A stretch of 64,000 nucleotides of DNA from Dietzia alimentaria 72. GTDB lineage: Bacteria; Actinomycetota; Actinomycetes; Mycobacteriales; Mycobacteriaceae. The notes below the pieces were generated by a model, which saw only the letters and a program-made list of their open reading frames with translations, did not search any database and was not told the DNA's origin. Every line of letters begins with the position of its first letter. The first letter of the stretch is position 1. Of this stretch, positions 15,721 through 24,787 are shown one piece after another. The position numbers and the translations under genes are program-made. The stretch covers positions 1 to 64,000 of the forward strand of contig NZ_AGFF01000027.1 of assembly GCF_000226215.1 (NCBI RefSeq), in the 5' to 3' direction.

Positions 15721-17372
15721 CTCACGCGCTCCCAACCGGCCGTCCAGGCCTCGGCTCCGCCCATGAGCTGCCGCTCGAGCTCGGCGCGGTCCGGCCCGGC
15801 TCGGTGGAGGACGTCCGCCACCCAGTCGGCGTACAGGCCGTACTGGGCCACCCCGTCCACGTTGAGGTCGTAGACACGGTCGCCGAAACGCCACCGGTCC
15901 ATCACCTCGCCACTCGGAGCGGTGAAGGGATACACCAGCGGGTCAATCGCGGCGCTGGGCCGGGGCTCGGCGAGGGGAGCGAGACCGTTGACGTCGGATC
16001 CGATGCCGTACCCGTCCCAGGGCCGGCTGGTGCCGTGGGTGTTCTGGCGCCACAGGTCCAAGAAGCCCTCGTCGAAGTTCTCGGTCGGCTCGGCCGGGTA
16101 CGCGAACGACGCGGTAAAGCCCCCCATCTCGTGGATCCGGTGATTGATACGCGGGTCCGCCCAGTCGTGGTCCACGACTATCCCGCTGTAGCCAGTCTCG
16201 TCGGCGATGTCGAGGGTGCGGTTGGCGGTCTTGACGCTCATATGGTCGATGTTGATGAGCATCCCGCGTTCCATGAGGCCACGCACCGCGTGCTCGCCCA
16301 GTGGGGTCAGCCCGCGCACGTTGCACAGGGGCTCATTCGGGTACACGGGGAGGGCCACGCCGTCCGGGGCCTGGGAGGACGCCGCCGCCAATCCGGTAGA
16401 GACACCGGTGTGGGCGAGCGGCTGGGCGTGGTCCGAGGCCGCCGTCTCGCACGGTTCGGTCTCCCAGAAACCCTGCGTGCCCAGCTTGTTGCCGATGTTG
16501 ACCGCCAGCCCGGCCAGGTCCTCGTCCATCCGAGTGCCGCCCAGAGCGTTGTCGAATTTGTGCACTGGGAACACCGTGGACACGCCCCACGCTGCGAACT
16601 CGTCAAGACCCCGGTCGATGTCCTCGGTCGTACACAGCGGCCCGTCGTTGATCATGCGGCATCCGAACGGCTCCGACGTCTCCACGCCGAGCGTCACCGC
16701 GAGTTTGCCCTGTGCGGCGATGGCGCGAACATCCTCGGGAGACCGCGCTATCCGGAACCAGCCCTGCCCGGGCCCACCGTGCTCGGCGTCGATATGCGCT
16801 TCCATCTGGTTCAGAAAGCCCACCTGCCTGCGCAGTTGATCCATCTCGTCGCAGGAATACGGTGAGCCGATCAGCGTTTCGCACAGCACGCGATTGGCGA
16901 CAAGGTGATTGTTGAGCACGCGCTGCCCCGACTTCCAGCCCCGTTCTATACCGGTGTAGTAGGCCTGCTCGTGCAGTTGCGTATTGTGCGCCGGCCACTG
17001 GGCGAACGTGGGGAAACCCTGCGGCCCGCCCGGGATATCCGTGCCACCGAGGATTCCCTCCAGCAGCGCGAAGTGCCCGGTTCCCGAGTGGGACGGGCAA
17101 TCGGCCATCGCCTCTTCGAGTCCGCCGGGCGCGAATGGCTTGCCGCAGCGCAGTGCGCCGCCAAACGCGACCGACGCCGTGATGTGGGTGTGCGCGTCGA
17201 TGAATCCGTCGATAGGGGCGCCCACCCGGCTCGGTGTGGCCGAGGCGGGACCGGTTATCGCCGTGCTCAGGGAAAGGACCATGACGACGACGGCGAGAAC
17301 CGCGGCTGCAGCCCGTGGCCATCGTTCGGAGAGCATCGATATCGTCGTCGTTGTCGTCCCCTGCGCCACCAT
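15717..17372 (-). CDS. Secreted membrane dipeptidase-like (peptidase M19 / amidohydrolase fold) protein
   Basis: This 551-residue exported protein has a signal peptide (residues 15-46, ending near ASA) and a metal-dependent TIM-barrel hydrolase pattern. The opening FIDAHTHI matches the HxH or DxH metal site of M19 and related amidohydrolases. Later segments are LGVETSEPFG, GMLINIDHMSVKTAN, VVDHDWADPR and YGIGSDVNGL, the last carrying the conserved Asp of M19 enzymes. It is longer than classical renal dipeptidase-type proteins (about 400). It leads an operon with an MFS carrier and a GH1 enzyme. The substrate is unknown. Confidence 0.75.
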   Translation of the reverse strand: MVAQGTTTTTISMLSERWPRAAAAVLAVVVMVLSLSTAITGPASATPSRVGAPIDGFIDAHTHITASVAFGGALRCGKPFAPGGLEEAMADCPSHSGTGHFALLEGILGGTDIPGGPQGFPTFAQWPAHNTQLHEQAYYTGIERGWKSGQRVLNNHLVANRVLCETLIGSPYSCDEMDQLRRQVGFLNQMEAHIDAEHGGPGQGWFRIARSPEDVRAIAAQGKLAVTLGVETSEPFGCRMINDGPLCTTEDIDRGLDEFAAWGVSTVFPVHKFDNALGGTRMDEDLAGLAVNIGNKLGTQGFWETEPCETAASDHAQPLAHTGVSTGLAAASSQAPDGVALPVYPNEPLCNVRGLTPLGEHAVRGLMERGMLINIDHMSVKTANRTLDIADETGYSGIVVDHDWADPRINHRIHEMGGFTASFAYPAEPTENFDEGFLDLWRQNTHGTSRPWDGYGIGSDVNGLAPLAEPRPSAAIDPLVYPFTAPSGEVMDRWRFGDRVYDLNVDGVAQYGLYADWVADVLHRAGPDRAELERQLMGGAEAWTAGWERVR

Positions 17373-17419
17373 GGCCTGACACTAACCTCGCAGTGTCTGC
17401 GGCGGTGAGGGTTTCCCGG

Positions 17420-17450
17420 ACCGCACCGCACCGCACCGCACCTCACCTCA
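17420..17450. repeat. Short pentamer tandem repeat (CCGCA)
   Basis: Four CCGCA units run into CTCAC variants in the 100-bp gap between the dipeptidase gene start and the oxidoreductase gene end. It is probably slippage; no gene is here. Confidence 0.6.
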
Positions 17451-17472
17451 CAGAACCGGCCCCGGGAGCGAG

Positions 17473-18468
17473 TCAGAGCTGCCGGGCGACCTCAGAGGCG
17501 ACCAACTCGAGATGATCCAAGTCGGACATGTCCAGGACCTGCAGATAGATCCGGCGGGCCCCGACCTCGGCGTACCGACCGATCTTGTCGACCACCTCGT
17601 CGGGAGTGCCGGCCGCGCCGTTGGTGCGCAGTTCCTCGACCTCGCGACCGATGGCGTCCGCTCGGCGTGCAATCTGCGCCTCGTCGCGACCGCAGCACAG
17701 CACGAGTGCCGCCGACCGGATGATCTCCTCCGGTGCGCGACCACGCTCCGCACACGCTTCGTCCACGCGCCGGTACTGGGTGGCCAGGGTGTCGAGATCG
17801 GCGAAGGGCACGTTGAACTCGTCGGCGAAGCGGGCCGCGAGAGCAGGGGTGCGGCGTTTGCCGTGGCCACCGACGATCACCGGCGGACGCGTCTGGACCG
17901 GCTTGGGCAGGGCGGGGGAGTCGACCATCGACACTCGCTTGCCCTTCACGGTCACGGTCTCGCTCGCCGGAGTGGTCCCGAACTGCTCGAGCGCACCGAG
18001 GGTGTCTTCGAGCAGATCGAAGCGTTGGCCCAGAGGCGGGAAGGGGATGCCGTAGGCGGTGTGCTCGTCTTCGTACCAGCCGGCGCCCAGCCCCACGTCG
18101 AGTCGGCCGCCCGACATCTGGTCGACCTGTGCGATGGAGATCGACAGCGGCCCGGGGTGGCGAAAAGTCACGGACGTCAGCAGCGTCCCGAGCCGGATGC
18201 GCGAGGTCTCGCGGGCCAGGCCGGCGAGTGTCAGCCACGCGTCGGTGGGACCGGGCAGGCCGCTGACGTCGCCCATTTTGAGGTAGTGGTCCGATCGGAA
18301 GAACGCCTCGTAGCCGAGATCCTCCGCCGCTCTGGCAACGGCGAGCTGGTCGGAGTACGCGGCGCCCTGCTGGGGTTCCACGAACACGCGGAGGCTGACG
18401 GTGTCGGTAGCGTTAGCGGGAGCGGGAGCGGGCGCTGAGGCTGCGGGAGTGGTGGGCATGTCATCCAT
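17473..18468 (-). CDS. LLM-class F420-dependent oxidoreductase
   Basis: This 331-residue luciferase-like (beta/alpha)8 enzyme probably uses coenzyme F420. Typical segments are the opening VSLRVFVEPQQG, LGYEAFFRSDHYLKMG, TSRIRLGTLLTSVTFRHPG, QVDQMSGGRLDVGLGAGWYEDEH and PPVIVGGHGKRRTPALAARFADEFN. This is the order seen in the TIGR03560-like mycobacterial subfamily. The substrate is unknown. ATG 18468 or 18459 is taken as start; the frame stays open beyond, but that part crosses a hairpin repeat. It is the last gene before prfC on this strand. Confidence 0.88.
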   Translation of the reverse strand: MDDMPTTPAASAPAPAPANATDTVSLRVFVEPQQGAAYSDQLAVARAAEDLGYEAFFRSDHYLKMGDVSGLPGPTDAWLTLAGLARETSRIRLGTLLTSVTFRHPGPLSISIAQVDQMSGGRLDVGLGAGWYEDEHTAYGIPFPPLGQRFDLLEDTLGALEQFGTTPASETVTVKGKRVSMVDSPALPKPVQTRPPVIVGGHGKRRTPALAARFADEFNVPFADLDTLATQYRRVDEACAERGRAPEEIIRSAALVLCCGRDEAQIARRADAIGREVEELRTNGAAGTPDEVVDKIGRYAEVGARRIYLQVLDMSDLDHLELVASEVARQL

Positions 18469-18568
18469 GATGGCTGTGGTCGGGCCGCTGGCGCCACCGA
18501 CCGTGCGTGGGCTGGGTGCCTGCCCCGAATCGTGCCCCGCCGCCGCCCCGATGCCGGGGGTCGACCCG

Positions 18569-18624
18569 TTTTGTCGTGGCCACTGCGGAAATTTCAAAAC
18601 TTTGTCGCAGTGGCCACGACAAAA
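18569..18624. repeat. Dispersed hairpin repeat, family 1 copy D (best conserved)
   Basis: The arms TTTTGTCGTGGCCACTGCG (18569-18587) and their exact complement (18606-18624) form a perfect 19-bp stem with an 18-nt loop. It lies between the LLM oxidoreductase and prfC. GTCGACCC and GACGGG words flank the arms. It defines the consensus for the family. Confidence 0.93.
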
Positions 18625-18653
18625 TTCGACGGGTGCAGGCGATGCCTCGGGGG

Positions 18654-20327
18654 CTAGTTGGTGTCGGCGACCAACGGCTCGATGGTGAGGTGGTCCATCT
18701 CCTTGGAGATGTACTGCAGACGCCACTTGTCGCCGAACAGTGCGAGTAGCTCACCATCGGTGCGCTCGAAGACCTCCACGCCACGCTGCCGGCCGAGTTC
18801 GACGGCGGAGTCGGCGTCGGTGCGGCGGGCAATGCTGTACGGCAGGTTGTCGACCAGCACCTCGACGTTGAATTCGGCCCTCATGCGGGCCGTGACCACC
18901 TCGAACTGCATGGGTCCGACCGCAGCCATGACCGGGTTGGCGTCACCGCGGGCGTCGTTGCGCAAGATCTGCACCACGCCTTCGGCTGCCAGTTGGTCGA
19001 TGGCCTTGCGGAACTGCTTGTACTTGCCCAGCGATTGCGCACGCACCACAGCGAAGAACTCGGGGGCGAACTGGGGGATCGGCGGGAACTTTACTTTCTT
19101 ACCGCTGTAGAGGGTGTCGCCGGGAGCGAGGCCGGTGGCGTTGACCAGGCCCACCACGTCGCCGGGGTAGGCGGTCTCGACCGTATTACGATCGCGGCCG
19201 AACACGGTCAGCGCGTACTTGGTGGTGAACGGCTTGGCGGTCTGGGCGTGTTGGACCACCATCCCGCGCTCGAACTCCCCGGAGACGACCCGCATGAACG
19301 CCAGGCGGTCGCGGTGGGCGGCGTCCATGCCTGCCTGCACCTTGAAGACCACGGCAGAGAACGGGTCGGTCGGCTCGCGCTGGGTGCCCGTCACCGTTTC
19401 CCAGGGCTGCGGCGCGGGTGCCAGCTCCACGAGCGCGTCGAGGATCTGGTGAACGCCGAAGTTCAGCATCGCGGAGGCGAAGATCACGGGGCTGGTCTCG
19501 CCGGCGAGGTACAGCTCCTGGTCGTGGTCCTGACCCATCGCGGACAGCAGTTCGGACTCTTCGACGGCGGTCTCCCACACGTCGCCTTCCCGCTCGAGCG
19601 CGGCGTCCGGCGTGTAGATCTCCTCTGGCGCGATCGTGGAGCCGCCGGCGGTGCGGGTGAAGTGCACGTATTCCTCGGGCGCACCGTCCTCGCCGCGACG
19701 CAGCAGCCCGCGGTAGTCGCCCGCGATGCCGACGGGCATGAAAAGGGGAGTGGGGACCAGGCCGATCTGCTCGGTGATCTCGTCCAGCAGTTCCAGCGGC
19801 GTCTGGCCGGGCCGGTCCCACTTGTTGATCACCGTGATGATGGGCAGGCCGTTGTGCTTGCACACCTGGAACAATTTGAGGGTCTGCGGCTCCAGGCCTT
19901 TGGCGGCGTCGATCAGCATGACCGCGGCGTCGACGGCGGTCAGAACGCGGTAGGTGTCCTCCGAGAAGTCTGCGTGGCCGGGGGTATCCACCAGGTTGAT
20001 GACGTACGGCTCGTCGCCGGGATCGGATCCCTCGGGGGCGTACGTGAACTGCAGTGCGGTGGAGCTGACGGAGATGCCGCGGGCCTTCTCCATCTCCATC
20101 CAGTCCGACACGGTCGAGCGACGGCCTGATTTGCCGTGGACGGCGCCTGCCTCATTGATCACCCGCGCGTGCAGCGCGAGCGCCTCGGTCAGCGTGGACT
20201 TACCGGCGTCCGGATGCGCGATCACGGCGAACGTCCTGCGGCGCGAGGCCTCGGATGAGACGTCCCCGCCGGCGTCTGCACCGGCCGAGCGTCCGGCGGT
20301 CCCGGTGTCCTCGGCGGTCTCCGTCAC
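18654..20327 (-). CDS. prfC: Peptide chain release factor 3
   Basis: RF3 is the GTPase that recycles RF1/RF2 from the ribosome after termination. This 557-residue protein has the G motifs AHPDAGKST (G1), VDTPGHADF (G3) and NKWDRPG (G4). MEMEKARGISVSSTALQF, typical of RF3, is also present, followed by the beta-barrel and C-terminal RF3 domain (VGPMQFEVVTARM). The GTG at 20327 follows AGGAGGAGATC, an excellent ribosome site, which fixes the start against longer frames. The gene is monocistronic: a hairpin repeat lies downstream and a divergent nucleotidase gene upstream. Confidence 0.96.
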   Translation of the reverse strand: MTETAEDTGTAGRSAGADAGGDVSSEASRRRTFAVIAHPDAGKSTLTEALALHARVINEAGAVHGKSGRRSTVSDWMEMEKARGISVSSTALQFTYAPEGSDPGDEPYVINLVDTPGHADFSEDTYRVLTAVDAAVMLIDAAKGLEPQTLKLFQVCKHNGLPIITVINKWDRPGQTPLELLDEITEQIGLVPTPLFMPVGIAGDYRGLLRRGEDGAPEEYVHFTRTAGGSTIAPEEIYTPDAALEREGDVWETAVEESELLSAMGQDHDQELYLAGETSPVIFASAMLNFGVHQILDALVELAPAPQPWETVTGTQREPTDPFSAVVFKVQAGMDAAHRDRLAFMRVVSGEFERGMVVQHAQTAKPFTTKYALTVFGRDRNTVETAYPGDVVGLVNATGLAPGDTLYSGKKVKFPPIPQFAPEFFAVVRAQSLGKYKQFRKAIDQLAAEGVVQILRNDARGDANPVMAAVGPMQFEVVTARMRAEFNVEVLVDNLPYSIARRTDADSAVELGRQRGVEVFERTDGELLALFGDKWRLQYISKEMDHLTIEPLVADTN

Positions 20328-20596
20328 ACGATCTCCTCCTGGCAGTCGACAGACCTCGTCGTCGTCGTCGCGTCTTTTCAGGGTACGTGCGTGCGCACCC
20401 GAGCACCCAATCTGCACACTGCATCCGACGCCCCCGGGGCGGTCGTACGAAAGTCGAGGTCAGACGAGCGGAGTAGCTCGGACAGTGGCCGTGGAAGTGG
20501 TTAACTCCACAGTGACCCACCGTCCGCGCAATCACGTGGCCACCGCGGTCACCCGTACCGACCCGCCACAGGGTGGATCGGGCTCACGAGGAACGG

Positions 20597-22735
20597 ATGG
20601 CCCACGTGCACACCTTCTCCCACCGGAGTCTCGCCACGGCTCTGGCCTGCACGCTTACCGCGGGCATTCTCGTTTCCGCACCGTTTGAGGCGCCTCCGGC
20701 CACCGCGCAGAGCTCGGGCTCGTCAACGACCGAGACGGTCACACTGCTCAACATCACCGACTTCCACGGTCGAATTTCCGCTGCTCAGCCCTCTACCGTC
20801 GCGTTTGCCGACTCCATCGAGAAGCTGCGCGCCGAGGCCGGGCAGGGGTCCAGTCTGCTGCTGTCTGCAGGCGACAACGTGGGCGCCACCCTCTTCGCCT
20901 CGTCGTTTAGTGACGACCGGCCCACCATCGACGTGCTCAACGCGGTCGGCCTGGCAGCCTCGGCCGTCGGCAACCACGAATTCGACCGCGGCGTGGCCGA
21001 TTTGCGCGACCGCATCGCCCCGGCCGCCGACTGGGACTACCTCGCGGCGAACGTCACGGTGGACGGTGAGCAGATGCCCGAGTACTCGCTCCACGAGGTA
21101 TCGGGGCTGACGGTCGGCGTGATCGGTGCGGTGACCGAGCAGACACCATCTGTCGTCAACCCGGCCGGGATCGTGGGCGCACGGTTCGAGAACCCGGTGG
21201 ACGCCGTCAACCGTGTCGCCGCGCGCCTGGCAGACGGGGACCCACGCAACGGGGAAGCAGACATCGTGGTGGCCGAGTACCACGAGGGCCCACCGGCCGC
21301 GGGCTCGATCGAGGTCGCCCGTGCCTCTTCGGCGGTGTTCGACGACATCGTCACCCGCACCGCCGGGAGCGTCGACGTGATTTTCACCGGCCACACCCAC
21401 CAGGCATCGGCGTGGCAGGGGGAGCGGGAGGTCAGCGAACCGGCCGGTGTGGGCTCGCTCGGCACGGGTTCGGGAGGTTTGCTCGGCGCAGGTTCGCTCG
21501 GTGCGGGCTCCGCCGGCTCGATGGGTTCCCTCGGGTCCCTCACCGGCTCCCTGGACGGGGCGCAGGAGCAGCTTGTGGCCACCCGCCCTGTCGTGCAGGC
21601 CGGCTCATACGGCGCGTACATCAGCCGCGTGCAGCTCGACGTGGACCGCGGAACGGGCCGGGTTTCCGGTCACACGCAGGAGAACGTGGCCGTTCCGCCG
21701 AGCGCCGTCGGAGCCGATCTTTCGAACCCGGTCGTGGGGGAGGTCAAACGCATTGTCGACTCTGCCCTCGCCGAAGCCGATGTCGTGGGCGGGCGGCCGG
21801 TCGGCACGGTCCGTGGGGACATCACCACCGCCCACCGCGACGGCAGACGCGACGACCGACTCTCCGAATCGACGCTAGGGAACCTGGTGGGCCAGTTCTT
21901 CAAGGACGCGGTCGCCGACCGTGGTGGCGCCGACCTGGGCTTCATGAACCCGGGTGGCCTGCGGGCCGAACTCCTGGACGATCCGGCCGGTCAGGACGGG
22001 AACGTGACGCTGGCGGAGGCGGACGCTGTTCTGCCGTTTGCCAACACCCTCCTCACCCTCACTCTGACCGGCGAGCAGGTCCGTCGGGTGCTGGAGCAGC
22101 AGTGGCAGCCGGTGAGCACGTCCCGACTGTTCCGGGCGCTCGGCACCTCGGACAATCTGGCCTGGACTCTTGACCCCGTCGCTCCGGTCGGCGAGCGCAT
22201 CACCTCGGTGACCCTGGATGGCGAGCCGCTGGACCCCGCAGCCGACTACCGGGTGGCGGTGTCCAGCTTCCTGGCGGAGGGCGGCGACCACTTCACCGCA
22301 TTCACCGAGGGCAGGGATGTCCGCGACACCGGGCTGATCGACTCCGAGGCCTGGCTGACCTACCTGGCCGAGCGCCGCGAGGGGGGCGTCGCGCCTGACT
22401 TCGGTCGGCACGGGGTGGCGGCCAAGGGACTGCCGGGGACGGTGGAGGCCGGAGACGAACTGTCCTTTACGCTCAGCGACCTTGACCTGACCTCTCTCGG
22501 CGCACCCACCACAGCCACCGCCACGGTCGACTTCGGCGGTAGGCAACTCGGCACGTTCGACGCGGTGCCGGGTGTGGACAACGAGACCTTCGGCCCCGCC
22601 CCGCACGCCACGCAACTCGACGGCCGCGTGGATATCTCCGTCACGATTCCGGCCGGCACCCCGCCCGGTGCCACCGCGCTGACCGTCACCACCGACACGG
22701 GCACAGTGGTCACGGTCCCGTTCACGGTCACGTGA
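20597..22735 (+). CDS. Secreted 5'-nucleotidase / UDP-sugar hydrolase family protein
   Basis: This 712-residue exported phosphoesterase has a signal peptide (residues 1-37). The calcineurin-like metal site is LLNITDFHGR, SAGDNVGAT, GNHEFD and FTGHTHQ (residues 45-260), and the C-terminal nucleotidase domain has MNPGGLRAEL and LPFANTLLTL (about 430-600). An Ig-like tail (620-712) closes the protein. A Gly/Ser/Leu-rich insert follows the HTH motif (about 285-320) and is unusual. The ATG 20597 is preferred because GAGGAA lies five bases upstream. It probably scavenges phosphate or nucleosides outside the cell. Confidence 0.9.
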   Translation: MAHVHTFSHRSLATALACTLTAGILVSAPFEAPPATAQSSGSSTTETVTLLNITDFHGRISAAQPSTVAFADSIEKLRAEAGQGSSLLLSAGDNVGATLFASSFSDDRPTIDVLNAVGLAASAVGNHEFDRGVADLRDRIAPAADWDYLAANVTVDGEQMPEYSLHEVSGLTVGVIGAVTEQTPSVVNPAGIVGARFENPVDAVNRVAARLADGDPRNGEADIVVAEYHEGPPAAGSIEVARASSAVFDDIVTRTAGSVDVIFTGHTHQASAWQGEREVSEPAGVGSLGTGSGGLLGAGSLGAGSAGSMGSLGSLTGSLDGAQEQLVATRPVVQAGSYGAYISRVQLDVDRGTGRVSGHTQENVAVPPSAVGADLSNPVVGEVKRIVDSALAEADVVGGRPVGTVRGDITTAHRDGRRDDRLSESTLGNLVGQFFKDAVADRGGADLGFMNPGGLRAELLDDPAGQDGNVTLAEADAVLPFANTLLTLTLTGEQVRRVLEQQWQPVSTSRLFRALGTSDNLAWTLDPVAPVGERITSVTLDGEPLDPAADYRVAVSSFLAEGGDHFTAFTEGRDVRDTGLIDSEAWLTYLAERREGGVAPDFGRHGVAAKGLPGTVEAGDELSFTLSDLDLTSLGAPTTATATVDFGGRQLGTFDAVPGVDNETFGPAPHATQLDGRVDISVTIPAGTPPGATALTVTTDTGTVVTVPFTVT

Positions 22736-23186
22736 GGTCGCGAAGCGCCCCGAGGTAGCGGCGCGTGATGCGGTCCTGTTCGGCGCGAGCGACCGGGGCG
22801 CCTATCCGGGCCAGGAGGGTGGCGTGTGTGGACTCTCCGGTGATGGTCAGCGTCACAGCGTCTGTGGCGTGGTCGTGCCGGACGAGGAACGTCTCCCAGC
22901 CGTGCTCGGGGTGGCCGGGCAGGGAATGGTAGGTGAAGCCGCGGGCCTCGGACCGGTCGATGACCTCGGTGACCTCGCAGCGCGCGGTGATTCGTAGCCA
23001 CGCCGCGGGTCCGGACCGGGGGCGGAGCGTGACCACGCGGCCCGGGGTTGCGGGACCATCGGCGACGACGACGAGGCCCGCCCGGCGATGCATCTGCCAG
23101 TCGATGAGTGCGCTGCTCGCGCGGTCGAAGAAGTGTTCTCCGGCCCCCAGGATCGCGTCGCGCTCGAACCGCCGCGGGGGGCTCAA
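22728..23186 (-). CDS. DUF1990 domain protein
   Basis: This 152-residue protein of unknown function matches the DUF1990 pattern. It has a mid segment LRPRSGPAAWLRITARCEV, then YHSLPGHPEHGWETFLVRHD, then a hydrophobic strand ending VTLTITGESTHATLLARIG. It starts at a TTG overlapping the pth stop (TTGA, 4 bp), so it is translationally coupled to pth. Its 3' end overlaps the convergent nucleotidase gene by 8 bp. Confidence 0.75.
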   Translation of the reverse strand: MSPPRRFERDAILGAGEHFFDRASSALIDWQMHRRAGLVVVADGPATPGRVVTLRPRSGPAAWLRITARCEVTEVIDRSEARGFTYHSLPGHPEHGWETFLVRHDHATDAVTLTITGESTHATLLARIGAPVARAEQDRITRRYLGALRDLT

Positions 23187-23791
23187 CTCGAGTGGACCTG
23201 GTTCTGGGCGGTTTCCAGACCGTGCTTGAGGAGCATCTCCACTGCGTCAGCGGCATCCTGGATGAGGAATGGCACGTCGGGCTGCTCGAGCTTGGAGAAG
23301 CGCTTGAGCACGAAGTCGGCCACTGCCAACCGACCGGGCGGGCGGCCCACCCCGGCGCGGACCCGTATGTAGTCGCGGGTGCCGAGCGAGCTGGACATCG
23401 ACCGCAGGCCGTTGTGACCGCCCTCGCCGCCGCCGCGCTTGAGGCGGACTGCGCCGAAATCGATGTCGATCTCGTCGTGGATCACTATCACGTCCGTCGG
23501 CGCGATCGAGAAGTACTTGGCCACTGACGCCACCGGGCCGCCCGAAAGGTTCATGAAGCTGCGGGGGCGCGCCAGCACTACCTGCTTGTCGGCCAGGCGG
23601 GTCTGGGCGATCTCGCAGTTCGTCTTCTTGTGGGTGCTGAAGGTGGCCGGCATGGGCAGCGCGCGGGCGGCGAGTTCCTGCAGGACGTCCCAGCCGATGT
23701 TGTGGCGGGTGCCCGCATAGTCGGGGCCGGGGTTGGCGAGGCCCACCACGAGAGTGGGTCCGGTCGGTTCGGCGCTAGTCACGCCACCCAT
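23183..23791 (-). CDS. pth: Peptidyl-tRNA hydrolase
   Basis: Pth frees tRNA from peptidyl-tRNA that falls off ribosomes. This 202-residue protein has all hallmarks: GLANPGPDYAGTRHNIGWDVL (catalytic His in RHNIG), PRSFMNLSGGPV (Asn), VIHDEIDIDFG (Asp) and KRGGGEGGHNGLRSM. GTG 23782 is an alternative start. In related genomes pth directly follows rplY; here the lysG/lysE pair and a repeat region have been inserted between them. Confidence 0.96.
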   Translation of the reverse strand: MGGVTSAEPTGPTLVVGLANPGPDYAGTRHNIGWDVLQELAARALPMPATFSTHKKTNCEIAQTRLADKQVVLARPRSFMNLSGGPVASVAKYFSIAPTDVIVIHDEIDIDFGAVRLKRGGGEGGHNGLRSMSSSLGTRDYIRVRAGVGRPPGRLAVADFVLKRFSKLEQPDVPFLIQDAADAVEMLLKHGLETAQNQVHSS

Positions 23792-23822
23792 GATCCCAGA
23801 TGGCGGCGCGTACCCGCGACAG

Positions 23823-24719
23823 TCAGGTGCGCAGGTCCGCGCGAGCGGTGTCCAGTACCGCGGCGGTGAGCGCGTCGAGGTCGGGTGACTGCAGCTTCCA
23901 GTGTTGCCAGAACAGCGGTACGTCGAGTGGACGGTCGGGTGAGACGTCCACGATCTCCCCGGACACCAGCCACGGTGTGGCCAACTGCTCGGGGATCAGG
24001 CCCCAACCGAGTCCGGCGACGATCGCCCGCACATGATCGTGCGAGCTGGGGACAAAGTGCCGTGGCCCGGTGGGCTGCCGACGGGATAGTCGTCGGTAGT
24101 AGTGGTTCTGGTGCGCGTCACTGCGGTCGAAGTCCACGATGGGTGCCCGGCCGAGCGCGGCGGTGGGGGATCCGTCGCGCAGATGCCGGGCCACGAAGCC
24201 GGGGCTCGCGCAGGCCAGGTAGCGCATCGACCCCAGAGGCAGAGCCCGGCAGCCCTGGACCGGCCGCGATTCGCTGGTCACCGCTGCCATCACCTCACCG
24301 CGCCGCAGCAGTTCGCTGGACAGGGACTCGTCCTCGCGACGGATATCGAACACCACGCGGCCTGCCGAATGGACTTCGGTCATGGCGTCGAGGAACCAGG
24401 TGGCCAGAGAATCTGAGTTGCACGCCACCGCCAGCACCACATGGTCCTGGGCCGACCCCGAATCGTCGAGCTCTCCGGCGAGCGAATCCTCCAGGTGCAG
24501 CATTTGGCGAGCGGTTCGCAGGACTATCTCGCCAGAGTCGGTGGCGGTGATCGGACGCTCGCGACGCACCAGGATCCGCCCGGCAGATTCCTCCATCGCC
24601 CTGATCCGCTGCGAGACCGCGGACTGCGTGATGTGCAGGTGCGCGGCGGCGGCCTCGAACGATCCGAGGTCCACCACCGAAACGAGAGTACGAAGTTGGT
24701 CCAGCTGAAGTGCATGCAT
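23823..24719 (-). CDS. lysG: LysR-family regulator of the ArgP/LysG type
   Basis: This 298-residue regulator has an N-terminal winged helix (LDQLRTLVSVVDLGSFEAAAAHLHITQSAVSQRIRAME, shown by its pattern over residues 6-45). The C-terminal effector domain matches ArgP/IciA and LysG. It is divergent from a lysE-type exporter with a 68-bp gap, the classic LysG/LysE layout in which lysine or arginine excess turns on export. The start ATG is immediately followed by HALQLDQL, as in ArgP. A T-N11-A site is likely inside the gap but not resolved. Confidence 0.9.
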   Translation of the reverse strand: MHALQLDQLRTLVSVVDLGSFEAAAAHLHITQSAVSQRIRAMEESAGRILVRRERPITATDSGEIVLRTARQMLHLEDSLAGELDDSGSAQDHVVLAVACNSDSLATWFLDAMTEVHSAGRVVFDIRREDESLSSELLRRGEVMAAVTSESRPVQGCRALPLGSMRYLACASPGFVARHLRDGSPTAALGRAPIVDFDRSDAHQNHYYRRLSRRQPTGPRHFVPSSHDHVRAIVAGLGWGLIPEQLATPWLVSGEIVDVSPDRPLDVPLFWQHWKLQSPDLDALTAAVLDTARADLRT

Positions 24720-24774
24720 AAGTCCAACTAATGTTAGAGCAGAATACGTAGTAGCGCTACTGTCGCGACGGGCC

Positions 24775-24780
24775 TAGCGT
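24775..24780 (+). promoter_or_regulatory. Putative -10 box TAGCGT, leaderless lysE
   Basis: TAGCGT is followed by seven bases and the GTG at 24788. The same TAGCGT-N7-GTG arrangement occurs before the MFS gene at 30162. The lysG promoter must lie in the same 68-bp gap on the other strand. Confidence 0.5.
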
Positions 24781-24787
24781 TGACTCC

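Noticed and set aside
15721-15894. N-terminal extension of the MFS protein
   Set aside because: It would overlap the dipeptidase gene by about 170 bp and is Arg-rich with no helix; the GTGA overlap start at 15720 is better.
18469-18726. N-terminal extension of the LLM oxidoreductase
   Set aside because: It translates the hairpin repeat and runs into prfC; the family start pattern begins near 18468.
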